A DNA stretch of 54,895 bases. It comes from Desulfobacteraceae bacterium UBA2174 (GTDB lineage Bacteria > Desulfobacterota > Desulfobacteria > Desulfobacterales > UBA2174). Positions 31,410 to 39,280 of this stretch are shown one piece after another. The notes under the pieces were generated by a model. The model was given only the letters and a program-made list of their open reading frames with translations. It was not told the origin of the DNA and did no database searches. How positions within the stretch are numbered: the stretch's first letter is position 1; each line of letters opens with the position of its first letter. The position numbers and the translations under genes are program-made. The stretch covers positions 1-54,895 of the forward strand of contig DCWA01000046.1 in assembly GCA_002327445.1 (NCBI GenBank), in the 5' to 3' direction.

Positions 31410-32216
31410 ATGCCTGAATCGCGTCAACTGACTGAATTCTTTCAGACCCGCAAGACCCTCATGGTTCTGGTGAGCGTGGGGCTGCTCCTGCTCGAAATAG
31501 AAATCTTCGCGCTGGCCGTCATGAAGTCCGGCCGCCAGTCGCGCCTGGAAGTCTACAACCCCCGGGGGCAGCTGATTTACGAAACCGACGGCAGCAACCT
31601 GAGCCAGTTCAACCGCTACTACTTCGAGAAGACCTTCGGCCCCCTCGACCAGTACGAGGTGCGCCTCGCCCGGCATGACCGGCCTTTTCCGTTCCGGGCC
31701 TGGTTCGTGGCGGCGGTGGGCGTTCCCTTGGGTACCGTGCTGATGTTCGCCTTCATCATCCGGGCCTTCCAGGGCCTCTTGCAAGGTCGCCGGCCCCGGG
31801 AAGCCCCTGAAGCCACCCCGGGCGATGCGGCCGACGACAGCCGGCTGGTGCGTCTTTTCGGGCAGTTTTCGCGCCTGAACATCTTCGCCCTGGGCGCCCT
31901 GGCCCTGGCCGCGGTGCTCGCGTACTGGACCGTTCCCAACCTCGTTGTCTATCTTGGCCAAACAGGTCTGGAAACCCTGGTGCGCTTCAAGTGGTTCTTC
32001 ATCATCCTGGGGCTGATGGCCTTCGGACTGGTGGTCTGGATCATCTACCTGCGCTACCGTTTGGCCTGCAAAACCATCGAAAGCCGGGAGCAGGTGGAAA
32101 AGTACCGGCTGCAACTGGAATGCGGCCTGCGCCCGGAGGCTCCGAAGCTGCTGGAATGCTTCGAGGGATCGTCCCGTCAACCCCCATCGCCACCTTCGAC
32201 ACGGAAGGACGAATGA
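31410..32216 (+). CDS. Integral membrane protein, unknown
   Basis: From the ATG at MPESRQLTEF the protein has 268 residues; a GTG 16 codons upstream is also possible, and neither has a good ribosome-binding site. It has a first membrane segment (about 18-37), a periplasmic domain of about 65 residues (YNPRGQLIYETDGSNLSQFN), a second segment, a cytoplasmic linker, and two further segments (about 155-175 and 195-215), then a basic tail. The family is not recognised. Its stop codon overlaps the DHH-CBS gene start (ATGA), so the two are coupled. Confidence 0.7.
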   Translation: MPESRQLTEFFQTRKTLMVLVSVGLLLLEIEIFALAVMKSGRQSRLEVYNPRGQLIYETDGSNLSQFNRYYFEKTFGPLDQYEVRLARHDRPFPFRAWFVAAVGVPLGTVLMFAFIIRAFQGLLQGRRPREAPEATPGDAADDSRLVRLFGQFSRLNIFALGALALAAVLAYWTVPNLVVYLGQTGLETLVRFKWFFIILGLMAFGLVVWIIYLRYRLACKTIESREQVEKYRLQLECGLRPEAPKLLECFEGSSRQPPSPPSTRKDE

Positions 32217-33574
32217 CAAGCCTGGATCCCTTCAACAATTCGGTCAACGGCGGCGCGGGAGGCCCGGACCATCCCGTCCAGATCGTCGTCACCCACCGCA
32301 ACACCGACTTCGACGCCCTGGCCTCCACCGTCGCCGCCACGCTGCTTTATCCTGGCGCCCTGGCCGTCCTTCCGCGCGCCCTCAACCCCAACGTGCGCGC
32401 CTTCCTGTCGATTCACAAGGACCTGTTTGACACTTACACCGTCAAGGAAATCGACCTGCAGCGGGTCGGAAGGCTCATCGTGGTGGATGTCAACCGCTGG
32501 GACCGGCTCGAAGGGATGTCCCCGCTGAAAAAACGCAAGGACCTGGAGATCGTCGTCTGGGATCATCACGGCAATTCGGGCGACATCGACACCACCGAGT
32601 GCAACCAGTCGGAAACCGGCGCGGCCATCACCCTGCTGGTGCAGGAACTCAAAGTCCGCAAGCAGATGATTTCCCCCATCCAGGCGACCCTTTTTCTCAT
32701 CGGGCTTTACGAAGACACGGGCCACCTGACGTTTCCCGGCACCCGCTCCGAGGACGCCTATGCCGCCGCCTGGTTGATGGAAAGGGGCGCGGATCTCAAC
32801 GTGCTGGGCACCTTCCTGCGGCCGGCCTACGGCCAGCGGCAGAAGGAGATTCTCTTCGAAATGGTCCGCAACGCCACACGCACCCGGGTGGCGGGGCACA
32901 CGGTGAGCATTTCCCACCAGAAGGTGGAAGGGCATGTGGACGGGCTGGCGGTGGTGGTGCGGATGTACCGCGAGCTGGTGAACGTGGATGCCGCTTTCGG
33001 CATCTTCACCAGCCAGAACGGGGAACGCTGCATGGTGATCGGCCGCAGCAACGTGGAAGGCCTCAACATCGGCACCCTGATGCACGCCCTGGGCGGCGGC
33101 GGGCATCCCGGAGCCGGCTCGGCCATGTTGCACCAGGTGAATCCCGAAGCGGTGGAGCAGATGCTGCTGGAACTGATCCGGGGCAACCAGCAGGCATCGG
33201 TGCAGGTCAGCGACCTGATGTCGTTTCCCGTCGAATCCGTTTCCGCCGAAACGCCGATGCGCGACGTGGCCAGGCTCCTGAGCGAGAAGGGATGCACCGG
33301 CCTGCCGGTGGTGGAGGGGGACAAACTGGCCGGGGTGATATCGCGGCGCGATTTTCGCAAGCTCAAACGGGAGTCTCAGCTCGATGCGCCGGTAAAGGCG
33401 TTCATGAGCCGGGATCCGGTGACCATCGGGCCGGGCATCAGTCCGGTGGCCGCGGCGCGACTGATGGTCAAGCACGACATCGGCCGCCTGCCGGTCGTCG
33501 AGGACGGCCGGGTCATCGGCATTGTCACCCGTTCGGACGTCATGACGTACTTTTACGACCTCATGCCGGATTGA
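32213..33574 (+). CDS. DHH-family phosphoesterase with tandem CBS domains
   Basis: This 453-residue protein has a DHH domain (THRNTDFDALAS; DVNRWDR; VVWDHHGNSGD), a DHHA1 domain with GGGGHPGAGSA (about 285-295) and two CBS domains (about 325-450; MSFPVESVSAETPMRDVARL and MSRDPVTIGPGIS). The plan equals the N-terminal half of the long bacterial poly(A)-polymerase/CCA-adding proteins but stops before the nucleotidyltransferase domain. It probably hydrolyses short oligonucleotides or cyclic dinucleotides under adenine-nucleotide control by CBS. It is coupled to the upstream membrane protein. Confidence 0.88.
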   Translation: MTSLDPFNNSVNGGAGGPDHPVQIVVTHRNTDFDALASTVAATLLYPGALAVLPRALNPNVRAFLSIHKDLFDTYTVKEIDLQRVGRLIVVDVNRWDRLEGMSPLKKRKDLEIVVWDHHGNSGDIDTTECNQSETGAAITLLVQELKVRKQMISPIQATLFLIGLYEDTGHLTFPGTRSEDAYAAAWLMERGADLNVLGTFLRPAYGQRQKEILFEMVRNATRTRVAGHTVSISHQKVEGHVDGLAVVVRMYRELVNVDAAFGIFTSQNGERCMVIGRSNVEGLNIGTLMHALGGGGHPGAGSAMLHQVNPEAVEQMLLELIRGNQQASVQVSDLMSFPVESVSAETPMRDVARLLSEKGCTGLPVVEGDKLAGVISRRDFRKLKRESQLDAPVKAFMSRDPVTIGPGISPVAAARLMVKHDIGRLPVVEDGRVIGIVTRSDVMTYFYDLMPD

Positions 33575-33621
33575 GCACCCCTGCTTCAGAAAGATTCCTC
33601 GCCGACCGGCTCATCCGCTTT

Positions 33622-35247
33622 CTAGTCCCATCGCCCCGCGGCGAGCGTCCGCAGATAGAATCGGGCGATGGGATCCATATCCGCGGGAAGCGGGTGACCT
33701 GCATTCTGATCGGCCATGGCGCGGCGCAGACCCGAGGCCATGGTCTTGCCGAGTTCCACGCCGAACTGATCGAAGGGATTGATTCCCCAGACGAAGGCCT
33801 CGAAGACGGTGCGCGCCTCGTAGAAGGAGAGGAGGCGGCCCACACTGCGCGGGCTCAGGTCTTCCATGAGCAGGGTCGATGACGGGCGGTTGCCTTCGAA
33901 GCGGCGCTCCGGCGGGCCCTCCGCTTTGCCCAGCGCCAGGGCCCGGGATTGGGCCACCAGGTTGGCCCACAGTTCCTGGTGGTTGCTCACCCCCTTGCTT
34001 CGCACGTCGGCCGGTTGCGGGTATCGCGGGCGCAGCACACCGATGAATTCAATGGGGAAGGGTCGCCCCTGGTGGGCCAGTTGAAAGAAGCTGTGCTGGG
34101 CGCAGGTCCCTGGTTCACCGAAGATGATGGGGCCGGTGGCTGTTTCCAGGGGCCGGCCATCGAGGTCCACCGATTTGCCGTTGCTTTCCATGTTGAGCTG
34201 CTGCACATGGGCCGGGAGCTTGGCCAGGGGGTCGGCGTAGGGGATGATTCCCAGGGCCGGATAGCCGAGAAAATTGGTGTTCCAGACGGTGATCAAGGCC
34301 GCCAGCAAGGGCAGGTTCTGGCCGGCGGGGGCCGCCGCGGCGTGGCGGTCCATCTCTTCGGCGCCTTGCAGCATGGCCTCGAATTTGTCGTATCCCAGGT
34401 ACAGGCTCAGCGGCACCCCGCCGACGGCCGAGGTGACGCTGTAGCGGCCGCCGATGAAGTCGAACATATGAAAGGCCGCCAGCACGGGCCGGCCCGGGTC
34501 GTCTCCCGGGCTTCCCTTAGCCGTGACGGTGACGGTGTGCCGGGCCGGGTCCAGGCCCTTCTGGCGCATGAAATGCTCGGCCTGCAAGGCGTTGGCCATG
34601 GTTTCGGTGGTGGTGTAGCTTTTGGAGATCACCACCCAGAGGGTGGCCTCCGGGTCGATGGTGGCCGCCACACGCCCGAAGTTGTGGATGTCCACGTTGG
34701 CCAGGAAATGCAGCCGCATGCCCGGTAGGGCGTCCTCGGCCAGGGCATGGGCGGCGAAGGCGGCGCCGAGGTAGGAGCCGCCGATGCCCACCACTACGAT
34801 ATCCCGGAACGGCTTGCCGGTGGAACCGGTGATGCGACCGGCGTGCACGGCGGCGGCGAATTCCCGGATCTGTTCGCGCACGGCCCGGATTTCAGGCATC
34901 ACATCCCGCCCGTCGACATCAACGGGGGCCTCGTCCAGGCGGCGGGCGGCGGTGTGCAGGGCGGCCCGCTTCTCGGTGGGATTGACGGTTTCGCCGTCGA
35001 CCATGCGTCGAAAAGCGCCGGTGAGATCGCGTTGGACCGCCAGGGCGAGCAGGCCGTCCATCACGGCCGGAATCACCCGTTGGCGGGAGTAGTCGTAAAA
35101 CAGACCCCCGCCGGCGGCGCTGAAGGCATCCAAGCGGCCGGGGGCCTCGATGATGCGGCGCAGGTGGTGCTCCGGCGTTTGCATGCGATCCGCCAGATCC
35201 ACCAGCGTCTTCCAGGCAGGCAGGGTAGTGGGGGGAACGAGCGGCAT
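33622..35247 (-). CDS. pgi: Glucose-6-phosphate isomerase
   Basis: This 541-residue enzyme of glycolysis/gluconeogenesis interconverts glucose-6-phosphate and fructose-6-phosphate. The SIS-fold phosphate site VVGIGGSYLGAAF, the SKSYTTTETMAN motif, GGRYSVTSAVG and GEPGTCAQHSFFQ are visible, and the length is normal. It is convergent with the DHH-CBS gene, with 47 bp between the stops. Confidence 0.95.
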   Translation of the reverse strand: MPLVPPTTLPAWKTLVDLADRMQTPEHHLRRIIEAPGRLDAFSAAGGGLFYDYSRQRVIPAVMDGLLALAVQRDLTGAFRRMVDGETVNPTEKRAALHTAARRLDEAPVDVDGRDVMPEIRAVREQIREFAAAVHAGRITGSTGKPFRDIVVVGIGGSYLGAAFAAHALAEDALPGMRLHFLANVDIHNFGRVAATIDPEATLWVVISKSYTTTETMANALQAEHFMRQKGLDPARHTVTVTAKGSPGDDPGRPVLAAFHMFDFIGGRYSVTSAVGGVPLSLYLGYDKFEAMLQGAEEMDRHAAAAPAGQNLPLLAALITVWNTNFLGYPALGIIPYADPLAKLPAHVQQLNMESNGKSVDLDGRPLETATGPIIFGEPGTCAQHSFFQLAHQGRPFPIEFIGVLRPRYPQPADVRSKGVSNHQELWANLVAQSRALALGKAEGPPERRFEGNRPSSTLLMEDLSPRSVGRLLSFYEARTVFEAFVWGINPFDQFGVELGKTMASGLRRAMADQNAGHPLPADMDPIARFYLRTLAAGRWD

Positions 35248-35287
35248 GGCGCCACCTCCATTGTCCCGAGGGCAAGTTGCCGGAAAT

Positions 35288-35476
35288 TCAGGGCCGACGC
35301 TGGCAGGAAATCGATTCGGCCAGAATCTCCTGGATGCGGTCGATGCTCCGGCACCCCTCCCGGCAGGCGGGGAACTCCGGCTGGTGGGGACATCCCTTGC
35401 AGGGGCTCTTGACCAGGTAGCCGACTTCGAAATCGAAGCGGGAACGGAAACGAATGTAACGGATGTTGGGTTTCAT
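35288..35476 (-). CDS. Small Cys-rich (putative metal-binding) protein
   Basis: This 62-residue protein opens MKPNIRYIRFRSRFDFEVGY, then CKGCPHQPEFPACREGC and a final Cys near the C-terminus. The C-x2-C-x8-C-x3-C spacing suggests a zinc or Fe-S site. The family is not confidently recognised. It begins in frame inside a 90-codon open frame, and the ATG at 35476 is chosen because the extension has no coding character. It lies 40 bp upstream of pgi on the same strand and could be cotranscribed. Confidence 0.6.
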   Translation of the reverse strand: MKPNIRYIRFRSRFDFEVGYLVKSPCKGCPHQPEFPACREGCRSIDRIQEILAESISCQRRP

Positions 35477-35717
35477 TTTGCCTGCGTAAGCCGGGCGCCA
35501 GGCCCTGTCGGGACGCAAGCACCAAGGTCGGTTGCAACACGGTGACAAAATGATTAGCATAGCGCCTCCCGGTTCTCAACCTCAAAACCCTTTCGATGAA
35601 TCCGGAAGGTATGTACAACGCAGATTGCTGAATGTTGCCAACCTACTGAAAGAATAAAAATAATAACAAAAACAGGAAGCACTATATTCACAATTTGGCA
35701 TCCCGGACAACCTCTCC

Positions 35718-36455
35718 ATGAAACAGACTCGATCGCAACCGAAGCCTCCCCCAAGCACCCGTCAGCCTTCCGCTGCCGCCCAGGTATTCACCCTCGTTGT
35801 CGCCGTTGTCGCCGCCGCGGCTGCCGGCGCCGTGCTGTCGTGGGGCTTTCTGGATCCTGGAGGCATGACCCGAGGGACATCGGGGCAGGAGGGCCTTCCC
35901 GCCGGGCTGCTCCAGGCTGGCACGCTGGTCGGGGGAATCCTGGTGTTGGGCCTGGCGGCGTTGCTGATGTGGCGTGCGGCGCGCCCCTCGCGGCAGCCGT
36001 TGCCCGTTGCCCGGCCAGCACCGGCCGCCGATACCGATGCGGAGCAACGGGCTGCCACCCGCGCGAGGGAAACCCGCCTCTTCGTCCACCTGCTGAACCG
36101 CCTGCAGCGCGAAGGCCGGCTGATGGATTTTCTGGCGGAAGACCTGGAAACCTATGAAGACGCCCAGATCGGTGCGGCGGTCCGTAGCGTACATGCCGGC
36201 TGCCGGCGGGTGGTGGAAAAACTGCTCTCCCCCCGGCCGGTGATGGCCGAAGGGGAGGAAGCCCGGGTCACCCTGGATGAGAACTACGATGCTGCCGCCA
36301 TCACACTGACGGGAAGCGTCGGCGACCGGCCGCCGTTTAAGGGCGTCGTCCGTCATGCAGGATGGCGTGCCACCCGCATGGACATTCCCCTGTTATCCGA
36401 AAAAACCGACCCAGCGATTATCGCCCCGGCCGAGGTCGAGGTGATGGGTGGATAA
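35718..36455 (+). CDS. DUF2760 family protein
   Basis: This 245-residue protein has two N-terminal membrane segments (about 23-45 and 65-85) and a C-terminal DUF2760 domain (about 115-243), seen in HLLNRLQREGRLMDFLAEDL, HAGCRRVVEKLL, ITLTGSVGDRPPFKG and HAGWRATRMDIP. DUF2760 genes typically precede Hsp70-like genes, as here (10 bp from the preferred downstream start). Probably a membrane partner or adaptor for the Hsp70; the function is unproven. The upstream 157 bp are AT-rich and should hold the promoter. Confidence 0.85.
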   Translation: MKQTRSQPKPPPSTRQPSAAAQVFTLVVAVVAAAAAGAVLSWGFLDPGGMTRGTSGQEGLPAGLLQAGTLVGGILVLGLAALLMWRAARPSRQPLPVARPAPAADTDAEQRAATRARETRLFVHLLNRLQREGRLMDFLAEDLETYEDAQIGAAVRSVHAGCRRVVEKLLSPRPVMAEGEEARVTLDENYDAAAITLTGSVGDRPPFKGVVRHAGWRATRMDIPLLSEKTDPAIIAPAEVEVMGG

Positions 36456-36465
36456 AGGAGTCTGT

Positions 36466-39207
36466 TTGACCGAAGACGCGCGTTTCATCGTCGGCATCGA
36501 CCTGGGCACCACCAACAGTGCCCTGGCCTATATCGATCTGAAGGACGACACGGAGGACCATCGGCGCATCCGGATCTTCGAGATCGCCCAATTGACCGGA
36601 CCGGGTGAGGTGAGCCGGCTGCCCGTGCTGCCCTCGTTTCTCTATCTTCCCGGTCGCTTCGACATCGCTCATGAAGCCATCGGCCTTCCCTGGTCCCGGC
36701 CCAGCGACCATTTCGTGGGCGCCTTCGCCCGGGACCATGGCGCCAAGGTGCCCTCGCGGCTGGTGAGTTCGGCCAAGAGTTGGCTTTGCCATGGCCGGGT
36801 GGACAGGGAGGCGCCCATCCTGCCCCGGGCGGCCGGAGACGATATTGCCAAGGTTTCTCCGGTGGCTGCCACGGCCGCCTATCTCGATCACCTGCGCCAA
36901 GCCTGGAACCACCACTGGGGTCAGGATGAAGATCTGTACCTTGAGCGCCAAAACCTGGTCATCACCGTGCCGGCCTCCTTCGACGAGGTGGCTCGGGACC
37001 TGACCGTCAAGGCGGCCGTCCTGGCCGGACTGCCTGACGTCGTCCTCCTCGAAGAACCCCTGGCGGCCTTTTACAGTTGGCTTTCAGACCACGAAGAAAG
37101 CTGGTCGGCGCATGTTTCGCCCGGAGAACTGGTCGTGGTCTGCGATGTCGGCGGCGGCACCACCGACTTCACCCTCATCACCCTGCGTTCCGCCGAGGGG
37201 GGGCCGCGGTTCGAGCGCATCGCCGTGGGCGACCACCTGATCCTGGGAGGCGACAACATCGACATCGCCCTGGCCCGCGCGGTCCTTGCCCGCCTCGGAC
37301 GCTCTCCGGCCACGGTGCCCATGGATCAGTACAAGTCCCTCTGCCACAAGTGCCGAGAGGCCAAGGAACGGCTGCTGGACGGAGCGGCCGAGTTCTGCCG
37401 CATCACGGTGGCCGGCAGCGGCAGCCGACTCATCGCCGGGACCCTGTCGGCCGAACTGACCCGGGAAGCGGTGGTGACTGTCGTGATGGATCAGTTTCTG
37501 CCGGTCTCGGGGCGGTCATCGGCCGAACCAGTGGACAGCGAAGGGCTCCACGGGCTCCCCTTCGCTGAAAGCCAGGCCGTCACCGGACATCTCATCGACT
37601 TCTTCCAGCGCCATCTTGCCGATGCCGAGCGGATACTGCAGCGGGAAAATCCGAGGCCGGACCTGATTCTCTTCAATGGCGGTTCGCTGAAATCACCGTT
37701 GGTCCAGGAACGGATCCGCCGGGTACTGGCCGAGCGGTTCGGGCCGCCGGAAGGCCCTCGGGTGCTGGAAAACCCGAAGCCGGATCTCGCCGTGGCCATT
37801 GGCGCCGCATACTACGGTTGGGTGAAGTCCGGACGCGGAGTACGCGTGGGCTCGGGCAGCCCCCGGGCCTATTACCTGGGAGTGGCGCCGCCGGAAGGGG
37901 AAAGTGACGCCGCCAGGGCCGTCTGCCTGGTGGAAAGGGGGCTGGAAGAGGGAAGCCGCATCGCCCTGGATCCCCACCGCCTCGAGATGGTGGCCAACCA
38001 GCCGGTGCGTTTCGACCTGTTTGCCTCCAGCTATCGCAGCGGCGACCGGTGTGGCGACCTGGTGACGGTGGATGAGACCCTCTCGCGCCTGGCTCCCCTG
38101 GAAACGGTGATCGCCTTCGGAAAAGGCGATGAGAAGAGACGGATCCCGGTGCGACTGGAGGCGGTGTACAGCGAGACCGGGACACTTTCCCTCTGGTGTG
38201 CCAGCCAGGTGAGCGACCACCGCTGGCAACTGCGGTTTCAGTTGCGTGGTGCCGCAGCGGCGGCAGATGTGCCGGTGGACAGGGCCATCGACATCCGGAC
38301 GCTGGAAGCGGCGACGCGGGCGGTCAAGGAAAAGTTTGAAAACGACGACCCGCGGCAGATGGAAGAACTCGTCAAGGACTTGACCGAAACGGCGCAAATC
38401 CCCAGGGAGGAATGGCCGCTCGGGCTGTTGCGGACCATTGCCGACGCCCTTCTGGCCTTTGCCGCGGATCGCCGGCGCACGCCGGTTCACGAGGCCGCAT
38501 GGCTCAATCTGGGAGGCTATAGCCTGCGGCCCGGCTTTGGCGACGGCGCCGATCCCCACCGGATCAAGCGATTGTGGCGGGTTTATCTCCAAGGGCCGCA
38601 CTTTTCCGGCAAGCCCCAGGTGCGCAGCGAATGGTGGGTCTTGTGGCGGCGGGTCTCCGGCGGCCTCAACGCCGGCCAGCAGCGACAGTTTCTCCAGGAC
38701 ATCGCGGGCCCTCTGGCCAAGGAACGGGCCGGATCGGCGGTGCACACCGAGATGTGGATGGCCCTGGCCGGCATGGAACGGCTCCTGGTGAAAGACAAGA
38801 TCAAGTGGGGACGGCGGCTGCTGGAAACCCTCACGCCGCGCAAACCCGTTCCCCAGCTCTTGTGGGCCCTGGGGCGGCTGGGGGCCCGGGAGCTGCTCTA
38901 CGGCAGCGTGGACCGGGTGATTCCCGCCGGCGAGGCCGCGGCCTGGATCCGGCGCTTGACCCGCCAGACCTGGCGCACCCCCAAACCGGTGGCTGCCGCC
39001 GTGGTGCAGTTGGCCCGGCGCACCGGCGATCGCACCCGGGACCTGGATCCGGAAACGCGGGCGGAGGCCTGCCGCTGGCTGGCGGCCAGCGGGGCCGCCG
39101 AGCGGCAGTTGAAGATGGTCCGGGAGGTGGTGGCACTGGCACCGGTGGAGCAGGGGGCCGTTTTCGGGGAAGCCCTGCCGCTGGGGCTGGTGCTGAAGAA
39201 AGACTGA
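36466..39207 (+). CDS. Hsp70-family (DnaK-like) protein, long form
   Basis: This 913-residue protein has an N-terminal actin-like ATPase domain (about 6-430): phosphate-1 VGIDLGTTNSAL (9-20), phosphate-2 VVVCDVGGGTTDFTLITL, and the connect/adenosine region with ILFNGGSLKSPLV. The remaining about 480 residues replace the usual substrate-binding domain and lid with a longer, partly helical region ending in an armadillo-like helical part. The TTG start is preferred because AAAGGAG lies 5 bases upstream; a GTG 6 codons earlier is the alternative. It forms an operon with the DUF2760 gene. Specialised rather than general chaperone role is inferred. Confidence 0.88.
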   Translation: MTEDARFIVGIDLGTTNSALAYIDLKDDTEDHRRIRIFEIAQLTGPGEVSRLPVLPSFLYLPGRFDIAHEAIGLPWSRPSDHFVGAFARDHGAKVPSRLVSSAKSWLCHGRVDREAPILPRAAGDDIAKVSPVAATAAYLDHLRQAWNHHWGQDEDLYLERQNLVITVPASFDEVARDLTVKAAVLAGLPDVVLLEEPLAAFYSWLSDHEESWSAHVSPGELVVVCDVGGGTTDFTLITLRSAEGGPRFERIAVGDHLILGGDNIDIALARAVLARLGRSPATVPMDQYKSLCHKCREAKERLLDGAAEFCRITVAGSGSRLIAGTLSAELTREAVVTVVMDQFLPVSGRSSAEPVDSEGLHGLPFAESQAVTGHLIDFFQRHLADAERILQRENPRPDLILFNGGSLKSPLVQERIRRVLAERFGPPEGPRVLENPKPDLAVAIGAAYYGWVKSGRGVRVGSGSPRAYYLGVAPPEGESDAARAVCLVERGLEEGSRIALDPHRLEMVANQPVRFDLFASSYRSGDRCGDLVTVDETLSRLAPLETVIAFGKGDEKRRIPVRLEAVYSETGTLSLWCASQVSDHRWQLRFQLRGAAAAADVPVDRAIDIRTLEAATRAVKEKFENDDPRQMEELVKDLTETAQIPREEWPLGLLRTIADALLAFAADRRRTPVHEAAWLNLGGYSLRPGFGDGADPHRIKRLWRVYLQGPHFSGKPQVRSEWWVLWRRVSGGLNAGQQRQFLQDIAGPLAKERAGSAVHTEMWMALAGMERLLVKDKIKWGRRLLETLTPRKPVPQLLWALGRLGARELLYGSVDRVIPAGEAAAWIRRLTRQTWRTPKPVAAAVVQLARRTGDRTRDLDPETRAEACRWLAASGAAERQLKMVREVVALAPVEQGAVFGEALPLGLVLKKD

Positions 39208-39223
39208 AAAAGCTTTAAAAGCT

Positions 39224-39252
39224 ATAGGACCTATAGGGCTTATAGGTCCTAT
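39224..39252. repeat. Perfect 12-bp inverted repeat (ATAGGACCTATA), probable dispersed repeat/terminator
   Basis: ATAGGACCTATA (39224-39235) and TATAGGTCCTAT (39241-39252) are perfect complements around GGGCT. Each arm is itself nearly palindromic. It sits between the convergent Hsp70 and acyl-CoA synthetase genes, with A-runs on the left (39207-39220) and right (39254-39258), so it could end transcription from both sides. Confidence 0.65.
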
Positions 39253-39280
39253 GAAAAAACTAAAGAATCGATAAGAGCTA

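Noticed and set aside
35554..35754. 66-codon leftward frame with a hydrophobic stretch upstream of the Cys-rich gene
   Set aside because: It lies in AT-rich intergenic DNA and overlaps the start of the DUF2760 gene; no ribosome-binding site.
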